DNA of 9,203 nt. Source: an uncultured Varibaculum sp. GTDB taxonomy: Bacteria > Actinomycetota > Actinomycetes > Actinomycetales > Actinomycetaceae. The number at the start of each line of letters is the position of its first letter. The stretch's first letter is position 1. Position numbers and translations under genes: made by a program. This document shows positions 1-5,377 of the stretch, one piece after another. The notes below the pieces were generated by a model. The model searched no databases. It was not told the DNA's origin and worked only from the letters and a program-made list of their open reading frames with translations. The stretch lies in assembly GCA_947253735.1 (NCBI GenBank), contig CAMYAU010000065.1, positions 1-9,203 on the forward strand, written 5' to 3'.

Positions 1-15
1 TCAGTGTGCTCGTAG

Positions 16-38
16 TGGAGCTGCGGGGAATCGAACCC
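16..38 (-). other. Orphan tmRNA (ssrA) 3'-end fragment, probable integration (att) site
   Basis: Read on the minus strand, this segment has a GGG half-stem, a T-loop TTCGATT, the stem half CCCCG, then CAGCTCC and a discriminator A. CAGCTCC pairs with GGGGCTG, the conserved 5' end of tmRNA, including the G-U pair that marks alanine identity. The opposite T-stem half should read CGGGG but is AAGGG, so homology stops abruptly at base 38. No tmRNA body or tag-peptide frame follows, because the reverse transcriptase gene lies there. A 3'-end-only copy is the usual trace of site-specific integration into ssrA. A tRNA-Ala 3' fragment is a less likely alternative. CCA is not encoded after the discriminator (CTA follows). 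Confidence 0.65.
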
Positions 39-45
39 TTAAGGG

Positions 46-93
46 CTGGCGCGGGAAGGCAGCGAACGCGGGCTGCGCGTTCGCCCTCGCCAG
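46..93. repeat. Strong GC-rich hairpin between the RT gene and the att-like fragment
   Basis: The inner stem GCGAACGCG (62-70) pairs perfectly with CGCGTTCGC (76-84) around a 5-nt loop. The outer stem CTGGCG (46-51) pairs with CGCCAG (88-93), with one mismatch and two further pairs between them. No U-tract follows on the minus strand, so it is not a classical terminator. It could stop or stabilise the retron transcript, or be a structured part of the attachment region. Confidence 0.6.
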
Positions 94-189
94 TAGGATT
101 TTTGCGGTTATTGCCAATTTTATTGAGCTTCTACCAAAATCGGGATCACGTGTAGTTGTCGCAGCGGTCTTCGGAAAGCAACGCGGGAA

Positions 190-1419
190 TTATTGCGTTA
201 CTTCACCAATCGACAATGCCTTTCTCAAGTTTGTTTCGCGCGTTTCCCCGTACCAATGCTCGATTCCTTTCGCAAAAGCGATTAATCCTTGCAGATGGTT
301 TAGGAAACTCAATACCGGGGGCGGGTTGCCTTTGGCGTGCGCCACGTGTTGCTGGAGCCCAAATTTAGCAATTCCGCGTATGTGGTAGTCAATATTCTTC
401 TTAAACGCGGTATCCAGACGAACGCTATCGTCCACTTGCAGACCCAAAATCAGCTTCTTAGACCCAGGTGGTACTACCCTGGTTTTGCCTTGGTTTATCC
501 GAAAACCATGTTTTAGTACGGCTCGATTGACGTCACGGATGATTAAACCTGCGAAGCTGCGGTCAAAATGTTCATGGTCAGGGCGCGGGGAGAAAAACAA
601 GTCATCACAGTACCGCGAATATCTTAAACCGTTATACAGCGCTAAAGACGCAAGCTCTTTATCGAGTTCACCAGCGCAAATATTGGCGATAATCCCGGAT
701 GTGGGGGCTCCTTGCGGAAGCACGCCGCGAATGATCTTCCCCGCGCTACCTCTATACCTCGGGTAGGGGCCACTGCTGCTATCTATTGATATTTCGAGCT
801 TCGTGTAGTTGCGCGCCGCCGGGGTTATTTCGAACTTTTCGTTATATAGCGCCTGAATATTGCGTCTTATATTCTTATCCGGCAGAAAAGTCGTCAGACG
901 CGCTAGTTCAAACGCGACAAGCTCTTTATACCCAATAGCTCTAAAGAGTTCATATACCCGAGCCTCGGAAATTCCCCCAAAGAAATCTTTGAGGTCGAGC
1001 TTAAGGAGCCATTTAGCCCCTATATGTACGGCTGCGCAATCTTTGATTGAAAGTCCGGGGCGATACGCATAGGCGGCAGGGGAAACCATATCGTCGGTGA
1101 AGCAATGCCGCAGTATCCATCTCTGTAAACTTTTCAAACTGGAGCTTGGTTCCGACAATATCCGCCTGCCACCAGAATGCTTAGGGACACTGCGATACTT
1201 GTAGTACAACGGTACTTTACGAAGCGGTGTAGTTTTATTGTGTTCGAGCCAAATTTCTGCCGTATTGTGGCTGCTGATTGCTACATGGGCAGACGGATAC
1301 AGAATCGATTCTTCTGGATTCTCTAGGTTATGCAAACGTAAAAGATGCCTAAGCGAGTTAATCTGCGCAGGCGCCACTCTTGCTGGTTTCACGATGGGGT
1401 TGAAAGGAGGAAGTTCCAT
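190..1419 (-). CDS. Retron-type reverse transcriptase (RNA-directed DNA polymerase)
   Basis: This 409-aa protein would make the single-stranded cDNA of a retron from the adjacent structured RNA. The RT blocks appear in order: SVPKHSGGRRI (77-87), the first catalytic aspartate in LDLKDFF (141-147, D142), LPQGAPTSG (234-242), the active site YCDD (270-273), NQGKTR (309-314), and ILGL (324-327), where retron enzymes usually have the VTG-like motif. About 80 residues separate the catalytic-A block from LPQGAP, roughly 45 more than in short retron enzymes such as Ec86. No extra effector domain is visible at the C-terminus. The ATG at 1419 has an in-frame TAG two codons upstream and no clear Shine-Dalgarno sequence. 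GTG codons 10 and 15 are alternative starts and would move the coding region away from the a2 repeat. The RNA at 1397-1584 supports retron assignment over group II intron or DGR enzymes. No effector gene adjoins it inside the window. Confidence 0.93.
   Translation of the reverse strand: MELPPFNPIVKPARVAPAQINSLRHLLRLHNLENPEESILYPSAHVAISSHNTAEIWLEHNKTTPLRKVPLYYKYRSVPKHSGGRRILSEPSSSLKSLQRWILRHCFTDDMVSPAAYAYRPGLSIKDCAAVHIGAKWLLKLDLKDFFGGISEARVYELFRAIGYKELVAFELARLTTFLPDKNIRRNIQALYNEKFEITPAARNYTKLEISIDSSSGPYPRYRGSAGKIIRGVLPQGAPTSGIIANICAGELDKELASLALYNGLRYSRYCDDLFFSPRPDHEHFDRSFAGLIIRDVNRAVLKHGFRINQGKTRVVPPGSKKLILGLQVDDSVRLDTAFKKNIDYHIRGIAKFGLQQHVAHAKGNPPPVLSFLNHLQGLIAFAKGIEHWYGETRETNLRKALSIGEVTQ
1397..1414 (-). 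repeat. Retron a2 arm, inside the RT coding start
   Basis: The minus strand reads ACTT then CCTCCTTTCAACCC, the reverse complement of a1 apart from one G-U. It coincides with RT codons 2-8 (residues ELPPFNP), so the same bases serve RNA pairing and, if the ATG at 1419 is used, coding. Confidence 0.8.
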
Positions 1420-1566
1420 AACGATCTACTGTCAGCCTAGGGCTTTCTTTTGCCACGACGTGGCAAATTCCATGTCAATCTGTAAACCAATGACAGGGCA
1501 ATCCCCTGCCGTCCTGATTGACAGAGGCACGCGAATCGCGAGCCTTCATCACTAGAGCCGTCGGTG

Positions 1567-1584
1567 ACTCCCTCCTTTCAACCC
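1567..1584 (-). repeat. Retron a1 arm
   Basis: The minus strand reads GGGTTGAAAGGAGG (1584-1571) followed by GAGT. It pairs with the a2 arm at 1397-1414. A -10-like sequence ends 6 nt before its first base, so the RNA could begin exactly at the arm. Confidence 0.8.
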
Positions 1585-1589
1585 TGGCA

Positions 1590-1598
1590 TTTATATTA
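1590..1598 (-). promoter_or_regulatory. Putative -10 region of the retron promoter
   Basis: The minus strand reads TAATATAAA, containing TAATAT and TATAAA. The latter ends at 1590 and would start transcription near 1584, the first base of a1. No convincing -35 hexamer is seen at the proper spacing. Confidence 0.4.
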
Positions 1599-1653
1599 GA
1601 TCCCGATGCGGATCTTTTTGCCATTTAATAAAGATACCGGGCGAGAATCTTAG

Positions 1654-1671
1654 GCGGAAGATATCTTCCGC
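1654..1671. repeat. Perfect 18-bp palindrome upstream of the retron
   Basis: GCGGAAGAT is followed directly by ATCTTCCGC with no spacer. It lies about 70 bp upstream of the inferred retron RNA start. It could be a dimeric regulator site or part of a weak terminator (followed on the plus strand by AACTCTTTT). The function is unknown. Confidence 0.6.
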
Positions 1672-1801
1672 AACTCTTTTGGCAGATTTACGATAGTTGC
1701 GCTTGCTTTGCGAACAAGATTTATAAGAACCCCAGACCTGCGGTTATCGATATCGGACCATGGGGCTTAATGATTCTCGGCAGTTATCTGCAGCTTTGGG
1801 T

Positions 1802-1843
1802 AACCCTAGCCTGGACGAGGTACACTCCACTAGGCTTGGGGTT
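1802..1843 (-). terminator. Stem-loop just after the ABC permease stop codon
   Basis: AACCC-t-AGCCT (1802-1812) pairs with AGGCT-tg-GGGTT (1832-1843), starting directly after the permease TGA on the minus strand. It lacks a U-run, so it is a transcript-end structure at best. The 1585-1801 stretch between it and the retron holds only the palindrome and the putative -10; I see no gene there. Confidence 0.4.
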
Positions 1844-2971
1844 TCACCAGGCGCGTTGGCGCCGCAATACCGCGATATTGGCTGAGATAAACACCAGGGA
1901 AAATCCCGACAGCACCAGGATAGGCAGCCAAATGTCACTGATTCCGCTACCCCGAATAATTACCCCTTGCAGCGCGTTCGCCGTGTAGTACAGCGGCACG
2001 GCATGACCGATTGCATCCCACACCGGATTAAGGGAAAAGATACCGCATAAGAAAATCTGGGGAATTACCACGATGGGGATAAATTGCACCATCTGAAATT
2101 CGCTGGACGCCAAGTTGGAAATAAGAATCCCCATGGTGAGTGCACACAGGGCAGTAAGGGCGTTGACCAGCAGCACCAGCCAGATGCTTCCGACCACCTT
2201 CATACCGATTACGTAAATAACAAACAGGGTAACCAGCACCGTCTGGATCAGTGCCAACAGGGAAAAGCCCAGCGTGTAGCCGGCAACGATTTCCCAGCGT
2301 TTAATGGGGGTTGCCAGCATTCGCTCCAACGTGCCGGAAGTACGTTCGGTTAGAAAGTTAATTCCGGCAATCAGGAACACCAGGAAGAACACGATCAGCC
2401 CCACCAGTGCCGCTCCGTAGGAATCGAAAATACTAGCGTCTTCCTGCCCGTAAACATAGTTGGTGCTGACTTCCGGGCTGGCGATCGCTCCGGCAGGCAA
2501 GTGGATAGGTAGGGCAGACAGCCGGTCTTTTAAGGCTTGTTGGTTTGCATCTTGCAAGGCGGAGGCGATCGCTGCCTGTACTTTCGCCGCATCTGCAGCA
2601 GAAGTACCGTCTAGGTAAATATCTATTTTCGATAGATCGCTTGCCACATTGACCGCGGCGAGGGCGCCCTCTTCGGTGACGGCAGCACGTAACTGGGCAT
2701 TAGTGGCGGCGGGAGCGTCTACTGCTGGCTCCTTCCAATCATCACCCTTCAAATTGGTGACGGCGATATCTACTTTGTCGCTATTTTCCAGGGTGTTCAC
2801 AAAGCTTTGCGGCGCGTTCCCTACCGCTACTGTGCAGGTAGATCCGGCACCGGTCAGAATCAAGTACAGCAGTCCCAGTATCAGCAGTGGGGCGACCAGT
2901 ACTAGCGCCATGGTGCGGCGGTCGTGACGCAGACCGGAAAGTACCCGTTGGGCGAGGGTAAAAGCGTTCAT
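1844..2971 (-). CDS. ABC-2 type transporter permease
   Basis: A 375-aa membrane subunit of an ABC exporter. The layout is that of the ABC-2/DrrB-YbhR group: a first membrane segment (about 21-40), a long external domain (about 45-180), then five hydrophobic segments (about 185-206, 228-256, 262-287, 297-313, 347-369). The ABC-2 signature loop ERTSGTLERMLATP (209-222) follows the second segment and contacts the ATPase. Its ATG overlaps the stop of the ATPase gene (ATGA), so the two are translationally coupled and should form one complex, with the permease likely a homodimer. The TetR regulator and operator upstream suggest inducible efflux of a toxic compound or drug. The substrate cannot be inferred. 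Confidence 0.93.
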   Translation of the reverse strand: MNAFTLAQRVLSGLRHDRRTMALVLVAPLLILGLLYLILTGAGSTCTVAVGNAPQSFVNTLENSDKVDIAVTNLKGDDWKEPAVDAPAATNAQLRAAVTEEGALAAVNVASDLSKIDIYLDGTSAADAAKVQAAIASALQDANQQALKDRLSALPIHLPAGAIASPEVSTNYVYGQEDASIFDSYGAALVGLIVFFLVFLIAGINFLTERTSGTLERMLATPIKRWEIVAGYTLGFSLLALIQTVLVTLFVIYVIGMKVVGSIWLVLLVNALTALCALTMGILISNLASSEFQMVQFIPIVVIPQIFLCGIFSLNPVWDAIGHAVPLYYTANALQGVIIRGSGISDIWLPILVLSGFSLVFISANIAVLRRQRAW

Positions 2972-3729
2972 TTCGCTGCCTCCTGGTTGACGTCTGGGCT
3001 GCTTACAGCTTCTTCACCGGATGCAAACTTTATGAATGCTTGCTCGAAGGTAGTGGTACCCGCCCGCTTGATAAGTTCTGAGGCGCTGCCTACTGCGAGC
3101 ACCTGCCCATCGCGCATCATGGCGAGCTGATCGCATTTTTCGGCTTCATCCATCACATGGGTGGTGATTAGCACGGTAATCCCGGCGGTAGCCAGGGAAC
3201 GCAGTTCCTTCCAGATTTCGCTACGCAGCAGCGGATCAATTCCCACCGTGGGTTCATCTAGTACCAGCAGGCGCGGGTTATGCAAGAGGGCGACAGCCAG
3301 CGAAAGTCGTTGCAACATTCCTCCGGAATAGTTCTGCGTCTGGGTATCTAAGTCTTCGCTCAGGCGCACCAACTGCGCCATAGCACCTATGCGCTCTTTT
3401 AGTTGCTGGCCACGCAGACCGTAGAGTTTCCCAAAAAACTCGAGGTTCTCCCTCCCCGTCAGTAGCGGATATAGGGCGGCCGCCTGAGCCATATAGCCAG
3501 TGTGCCTGGCGTTAGCGCAATTGGGCGCGCCCTCACCAAAGATATTTACGCTGCCCGCGGTGGGTTTTAGCAGCCCCATCAGGATTTTCACTAAGGTAGT
3601 TTTCCCGCATCCTGAGGGGCCGATCAGCGCAAAAATACTCGCTTCTGGTATGTTCAGGCTCACCTCGCGTAATGCTTGTTTTTTGCCGTAGCGCATGGAA
3701 ACGGATTTGATTGATACCGCTGCAGGCAC
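2968..3729 (-). CDS. ABC transporter ATP-binding protein
   Basis: A 253-aa nucleotide-binding subunit that drives the adjacent permease. Numbered from the chosen start, it has Walker A GPSGCGKT (37-44), a Q-loop glutamine near 82, the signature NYSGGM (133-138, a common variant of LSGGQ), Walker B LLVLDEP (154-160) and the H-loop histidine (191, TTHVMDEAE). An upstream GTG at 3738 overlaps the ribosome binding site GGAGG (3742-3738), so it cannot be used efficiently. The GTG at 3729 lies 8 nt after that site and is the better start. It is the first gene of a two-gene operon, divergent from the TetR gene. Confidence 0.95.
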   Translation of the reverse strand: MPAAVSIKSVSMRYGKKQALREVSLNIPEASIFALIGPSGCGKTTLVKILMGLLKPTAGSVNIFGEGAPNCANARHTGYMAQAAALYPLLTGRENLEFFGKLYGLRGQQLKERIGAMAQLVRLSEDLDTQTQNYSGGMLQRLSLAVALLHNPRLLVLDEPTVGIDPLLRSEIWKELRSLATAGITVLITTHVMDEAEKCDQLAMMRDGQVLAVGSASELIKRAGTTTFEQAFIKFASGEEAVSSPDVNQEAAK

Positions 3730-3737
3730 CGCTACCA

Positions 3738-3742
3738 CCTCC
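3738..3742 (-). promoter_or_regulatory. Ribosome binding site that decides the ATPase start
   Basis: GGAGG on the minus strand, 8 nt before the GTG at 3729. The first in-frame GTG (3738-3736) shares its last G and is therefore rejected as the start. Confidence 0.7.
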
Positions 3743-3782
3743 AGGTCATCGTTTAGTCACAAAAAGTTGATTTCTGAGCATC

Positions 3783-3788
3783 ATTATA
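3783..3788 (-). promoter_or_regulatory. -10 element of the ABC exporter operon
   Basis: An exact TATAAT on the minus strand, predicting transcription from about 3776 and a leader of roughly 45 nt. The -35 position falls inside the operator palindrome and has no good consensus, consistent with direct repression there. Confidence 0.65.
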
Positions 3789-3794
3789 TCCCTA

Positions 3795-3817
3795 TTTAGA
3801 TACGGAGCGTATCTAAA
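3795..3817. promoter_or_regulatory. Palindromic operator for the TetR-family regulator
   Basis: TTTAGATACG (3795-3804), spacer GAG, CGTATCTAAA (3808-3817): a perfect 10-bp inverted repeat. It overlaps the -35 zones of both divergent promoters, so one bound dimer (or pair of dimers) could shut off both the exporter operon and the regulator gene. Confidence 0.85.
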
Positions 3818-3823
3818 CTGAGT

Positions 3824-3829
3824 TATGAT
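3824..3829 (+). promoter_or_regulatory. -10 element of the TetR gene, likely leaderless transcript
   Basis: TATGAT ends 6 nt before the ATG at 3836, so the first transcribed base would be the A of the start codon. There is no Shine-Dalgarno sequence. Leaderless starts are common in actinobacteria. Confidence 0.55.
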
Positions 3830-3835
3830 AAAAAT

Positions 3836-4420
3836 ATGACCCCGATGAAAAAACGCCTAGCGCGTCGCAGCAACGAAGAACTGCAGAAGGCGATCGCAGA
3901 AGCGGTGCTGGCAGAGTTTACTGAAGGCGGCTATCAGGGCGTCACCTTCGAGGGGGTGGCGCGCCGGGCGGGTACCAGCAAACCGGTACTTTATCGCCGT
4001 TTCCCTAGCCGCGCACATATGGTGATTTTCGCGTTATTCGATGTCGCGAAACCGCTGATCTCCCAGATTCCTACCGACCAAGGTTTGGAAGCCGGGTTAC
4101 ACGCAGCGGCACGTACCTTAGCTACGCGTGCCCAAGCAGTCGGCGTTGCAAACATTATCGCGCTAATGAGTGAACTAACCCCCGACACAAGAGCGATTTT
4201 TACTTCCGCCACCACTCACCCGGGTCTGGCACTGCTCGAACAGCTCTACCAGCAGGAAGTTGCAGCCGGACGCCTAGGCGAGGGCGCACTTAACGAAACC
4301 TACATCCGTTTCCCTCTGGTACTCCTGATGGGGGAAATCCTCACCCGCGGAGAGGCCGACGCTAAACACTTGACAAACTTGATCGACACCCTGGTGATTC
4401 CAACTCTGAAAACTTGCTGA
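3836..4420 (+). CDS. TetR/AcrR family transcriptional regulator
   Basis: A 194-aa repressor of usual family length. The N-terminal helix-turn-helix lies at about residues 37-57 (VTFEGVARRAGTSKPVLYRRF), the characteristic TetR pattern. The C-terminal two thirds are the variable ligand and dimerisation domain. It is divergent from the ABC exporter genes with a perfect palindrome between them, so it probably represses both and releases DNA on binding an exported compound. The ATG at 3836 fits a leaderless message. A second ATG three codons later is the alternative start but also lacks a ribosome binding site. Confidence 0.93.
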   Translation: MTPMKKRLARRSNEELQKAIAEAVLAEFTEGGYQGVTFEGVARRAGTSKPVLYRRFPSRAHMVIFALFDVAKPLISQIPTDQGLEAGLHAAARTLATRAQAVGVANIIALMSELTPDTRAIFTSATTHPGLALLEQLYQQEVAAGRLGEGALNETYIRFPLVLLMGEILTRGEADAKHLTNLIDTLVIPTLKTC

Positions 4421-4445
4421 CCAGACCCTACTACTTTTGCGAAAC

Positions 4446-4613
4446 TCAAACTGCCATAACCAACCCTGCGAGACGGGAATCTTTTAAGCGAACAGTCAAG
4501 CTAAAAATATTCGGATTTTTCTCAGTCAAGAGGGCAACCGCGTCCTTAACCATATATTCCAAGCCTTTAACTGAGCTTCCCCGGTAGAGCTGGCGCGGTA
4601 AGGTAGCAAACAT
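4446..4613 (-). pseudogene. Decayed partial copy of hicB
   Basis: An open frame of 55 codons from the ATG at 4613. Residues 14-52 match residues about 30-69 of the intact HicB at 5003-5377: both contain LEYMVKDA, ALLTEK and RLKDSRLAGLV. The DNA is close to identical over about 4456-4565. The N-terminal 13 residues are unrelated, and the frame stops soon after RLAGLV, so the DNA-binding C-terminus is missing. A short match (CTTTTGCGA near 4434) to the end of the intact hicB suggests an internal deletion. It is probably non-functional; expression as a truncated dominant antitoxin fragment is possible but unsupported. Confidence 0.8.
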
Positions 4614-4636
4614 ATCAATACAGAAATCTGCTACCT
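4601..4636. repeat. 8-bp inverted repeat upstream of the 78-codon gene
   Basis: AGGTAGCA (4601-4608) and TGCTACCT (4629-4636) are perfect complements with a 20-nt spacer, 20 bp upstream of the ATG at 4657. It may be a regulator site or a 5' leader stem. The function is not known. Confidence 0.45.
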
Positions 4637-4656
4637 CAACAGGGACGACTTATAAC

Positions 4657-4893
4657 ATGCAATATTCTGAAGACGTGTGGGAGGCTATCCTGGATTCAAT
4701 ATCTGAGGCAGGGCTAGTATCTGTATTGAATAATTTACGAGAAATTGAGCGTCATGATGGTATCAATATCGGGTTAGCACTCGATTGGGCTTCTTACTAT
4801 AACGTGCATTTATCCAAAGAGATTGAGGAAACAGTTAGGGAACGGGTTGCTGGTGGCGATCTCGAACCAGAAGCCCTAGAAGCATTCGAGTAG
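4657..4893 (+). CDS. Small protein of unknown function (78 aa)
   Basis: I do not recognise this family. The predicted protein is acidic, cysteine-free and apparently soluble and helical, with no signal peptide or membrane segment. It ends in a glutamate-rich tail (ETVRERVAGGDLEPEALEAFE). A weak purine stretch AGGGA lies about 12 nt before the ATG. The reading looks like real coding sequence. It lies on the opposite strand to its neighbours, between a hicB remnant and an aminotransferase-gene remnant, where a duplicated hicA would be expected. It may therefore have been inserted into the scar. An immunity- or toxin-neutralising-type small protein would fit the size but is speculation. Confidence 0.6.
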   Translation: MQYSEDVWEAILDSISEAGLVSVLNNLREIERHDGINIGLALDWASYYNVHLSKEIEETVRERVAGGDLEPEALEAFE

Positions 4894-4911
4894 TAACAAA
4901 CTAATCAAGAC

Positions 4912-4932
4912 ACTCCCCCGAAGGCCGGGAGT
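4912..4932 (+). terminator. Weak stem-loop after the 78-codon gene
   Basis: ACTCCC (4912-4917) pairs with GGGAGT (4927-4932) around a 9-nt loop, 18 nt after the stop codon. No T-run follows, so the terminator call is tentative. Confidence 0.35.
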
Positions 4933-4952
4933 AGGACGAGAACCGGCTACCC

Positions 4953-5001
4953 CCTAGCTCAAGACAGTTACAGTACGAAAAAATTAGCGGCATTTTCCCG
5001 G
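4953..5001 (-). pseudogene. Remnant of the aminotransferase gene 3' end
   Basis: This stretch aligns with 5705-5753, the last codons and stop of the intact aminotransferase gene. Shared blocks are CCTAGCTCAA, CAGTTAC, GTACG and GCGGCATTTTC, with one base missing and several substitutions between them. It ends within 2 bp of the hicB stop codon. Together with the hicB remnant it marks a tandem duplication. It is non-coding: only the gene end is present and the frame is shifted. Confidence 0.7.
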
Positions 5002-5002
5002 G

Positions 5003-5377
5003 TCAAGCTTTTGCGAGCTGAGATACCCTGCCTTTGGTTATCCCTAGGAGGGTTCCGATATCCTCCATGGACATATTTTTCCCGCGCATCACGCTGACCG
5101 CTTCCCGGGAAGCGGAAGCAAGCTCTTTGCTAGCCGCTGCCTCTGCCGCACTAGCAGCAGAATAGCCGGCAACCAACCCTGCGAGGCGGGAATCTTTTAA
5201 GCGTATAGTCACGTTAAAACTATCGGGACTTTTCTCAGTCAGGAGGGCGGCCGCGTCTTTAACCATATATTCCAGGCGTTTCAAGTTTTTTGCCTGGGTG
5301 CCATGTTGGCGACCATCGATCTCGAAAAAAGCGATCCACCATTTACCGTCACGGATAGCCTGTGCCTCGATATTCAT
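5003..5377 (-). CDS. hicB: HicB-family antitoxin
   Basis: A 124-aa antitoxin partner of the HicA toxin encoded directly upstream. Residues about 1-68 form the HicB partial-RNase-H-like fold (KWWIAFFEIDG, then the amphipathic YMVKDAAALLTEK helix and FNVTIRL strand). An alanine-rich linker follows (about 73-90). The C-terminus carries a helix-turn-helix (about 103-122, MSMEDIGTLLGITKGRVSQL) for operator binding. Its ATG overlaps the hicA stop (ATGA), so the pair is co-translated. It should bind and inhibit HicA and repress the hicAB promoter, where an inverted repeat lies. A partial decayed copy is present at 4446-4613. Confidence 0.85.
   Translation of the reverse strand: MNIEAQAIRDGKWWIAFFEIDGRQHGTQAKNLKRLEYMVKDAAALLTEKSPDSFNVTIRLKDSRLAGLVAGYSAASAAEAAASKELASASREAVSVMRGKNMSMEDIGTLLGITKGRVSQLAKA

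Larger units (their letters stand above)
1397..1584 (-). ncRNA. Retron msr-msd non-coding RNA
   Basis: About 188 nt immediately upstream of the RT and overlapping its first codons. The 5' end (a1, minus strand 1584-1567) is complementary to the 3' end (a2, 1414-1397): 14 bp perfect, 18 bp with one G-U. Between the arms, in RNA order, are: a hairpin AGGC-t-CGCG/CGCG-t-GCCT (1525-1545); a long-range stem TGTCAATC/GATTGACA (1516-1523 with 1473-1480) enclosing the hairpin CAGGG/CCCTG (1494-1508); a perfect 8-bp hairpin TTTGCCAC/GTGGCAAA (1449-1467); and a small hairpin AGCC/GGCT (1434-1444). Pairing ends plus internal stem-loops next to a retron-type RT is the known retron layout. The hairpins nearest a2 are the likely reverse-transcribed (msd) part. 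I cannot fix the branching guanosine or the msr/msd boundary by eye. Confidence 0.83.

Noticed and set aside
16..189. Complete tmRNA gene at the left edge
   Set aside because: The T-stem does not pair beyond GGG, no tag peptide or 5' GGGGCTG is found, and the RT gene occupies the space.
190..1419. RT as a group II intron or diversity-generating element
   Set aside because: No intron domain V/VI, maturase or endonuclease domain, and no template/variable repeat pair. Retron-type motifs and an a1/a2 RNA are present.
1238..1555. 105-codon plus-strand frame over the RT start and retron RNA
   Set aside because: Antisense to a clear RT gene and a structured RNA, with no domain and no start signal.
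1478..1624. 48-codon ATG frame on the minus strand running through the retron RNA
   Set aside because: It has no ribosome binding site and starts upstream of the inferred RNA 5' end, and its bases are explained by stem pairing. Probably a chance frame.
1744..1938. 64-codon minus-strand frame over the permease 3' end
   Set aside because: Alternative frame of the well-supported permease C-terminus, with cysteine- and serine-rich shadow composition.
3730..3738. First GTG as start of the ABC ATPase
   Set aside because: It overlaps the ribosome binding site; the GTG at 3729 has ideal spacing.
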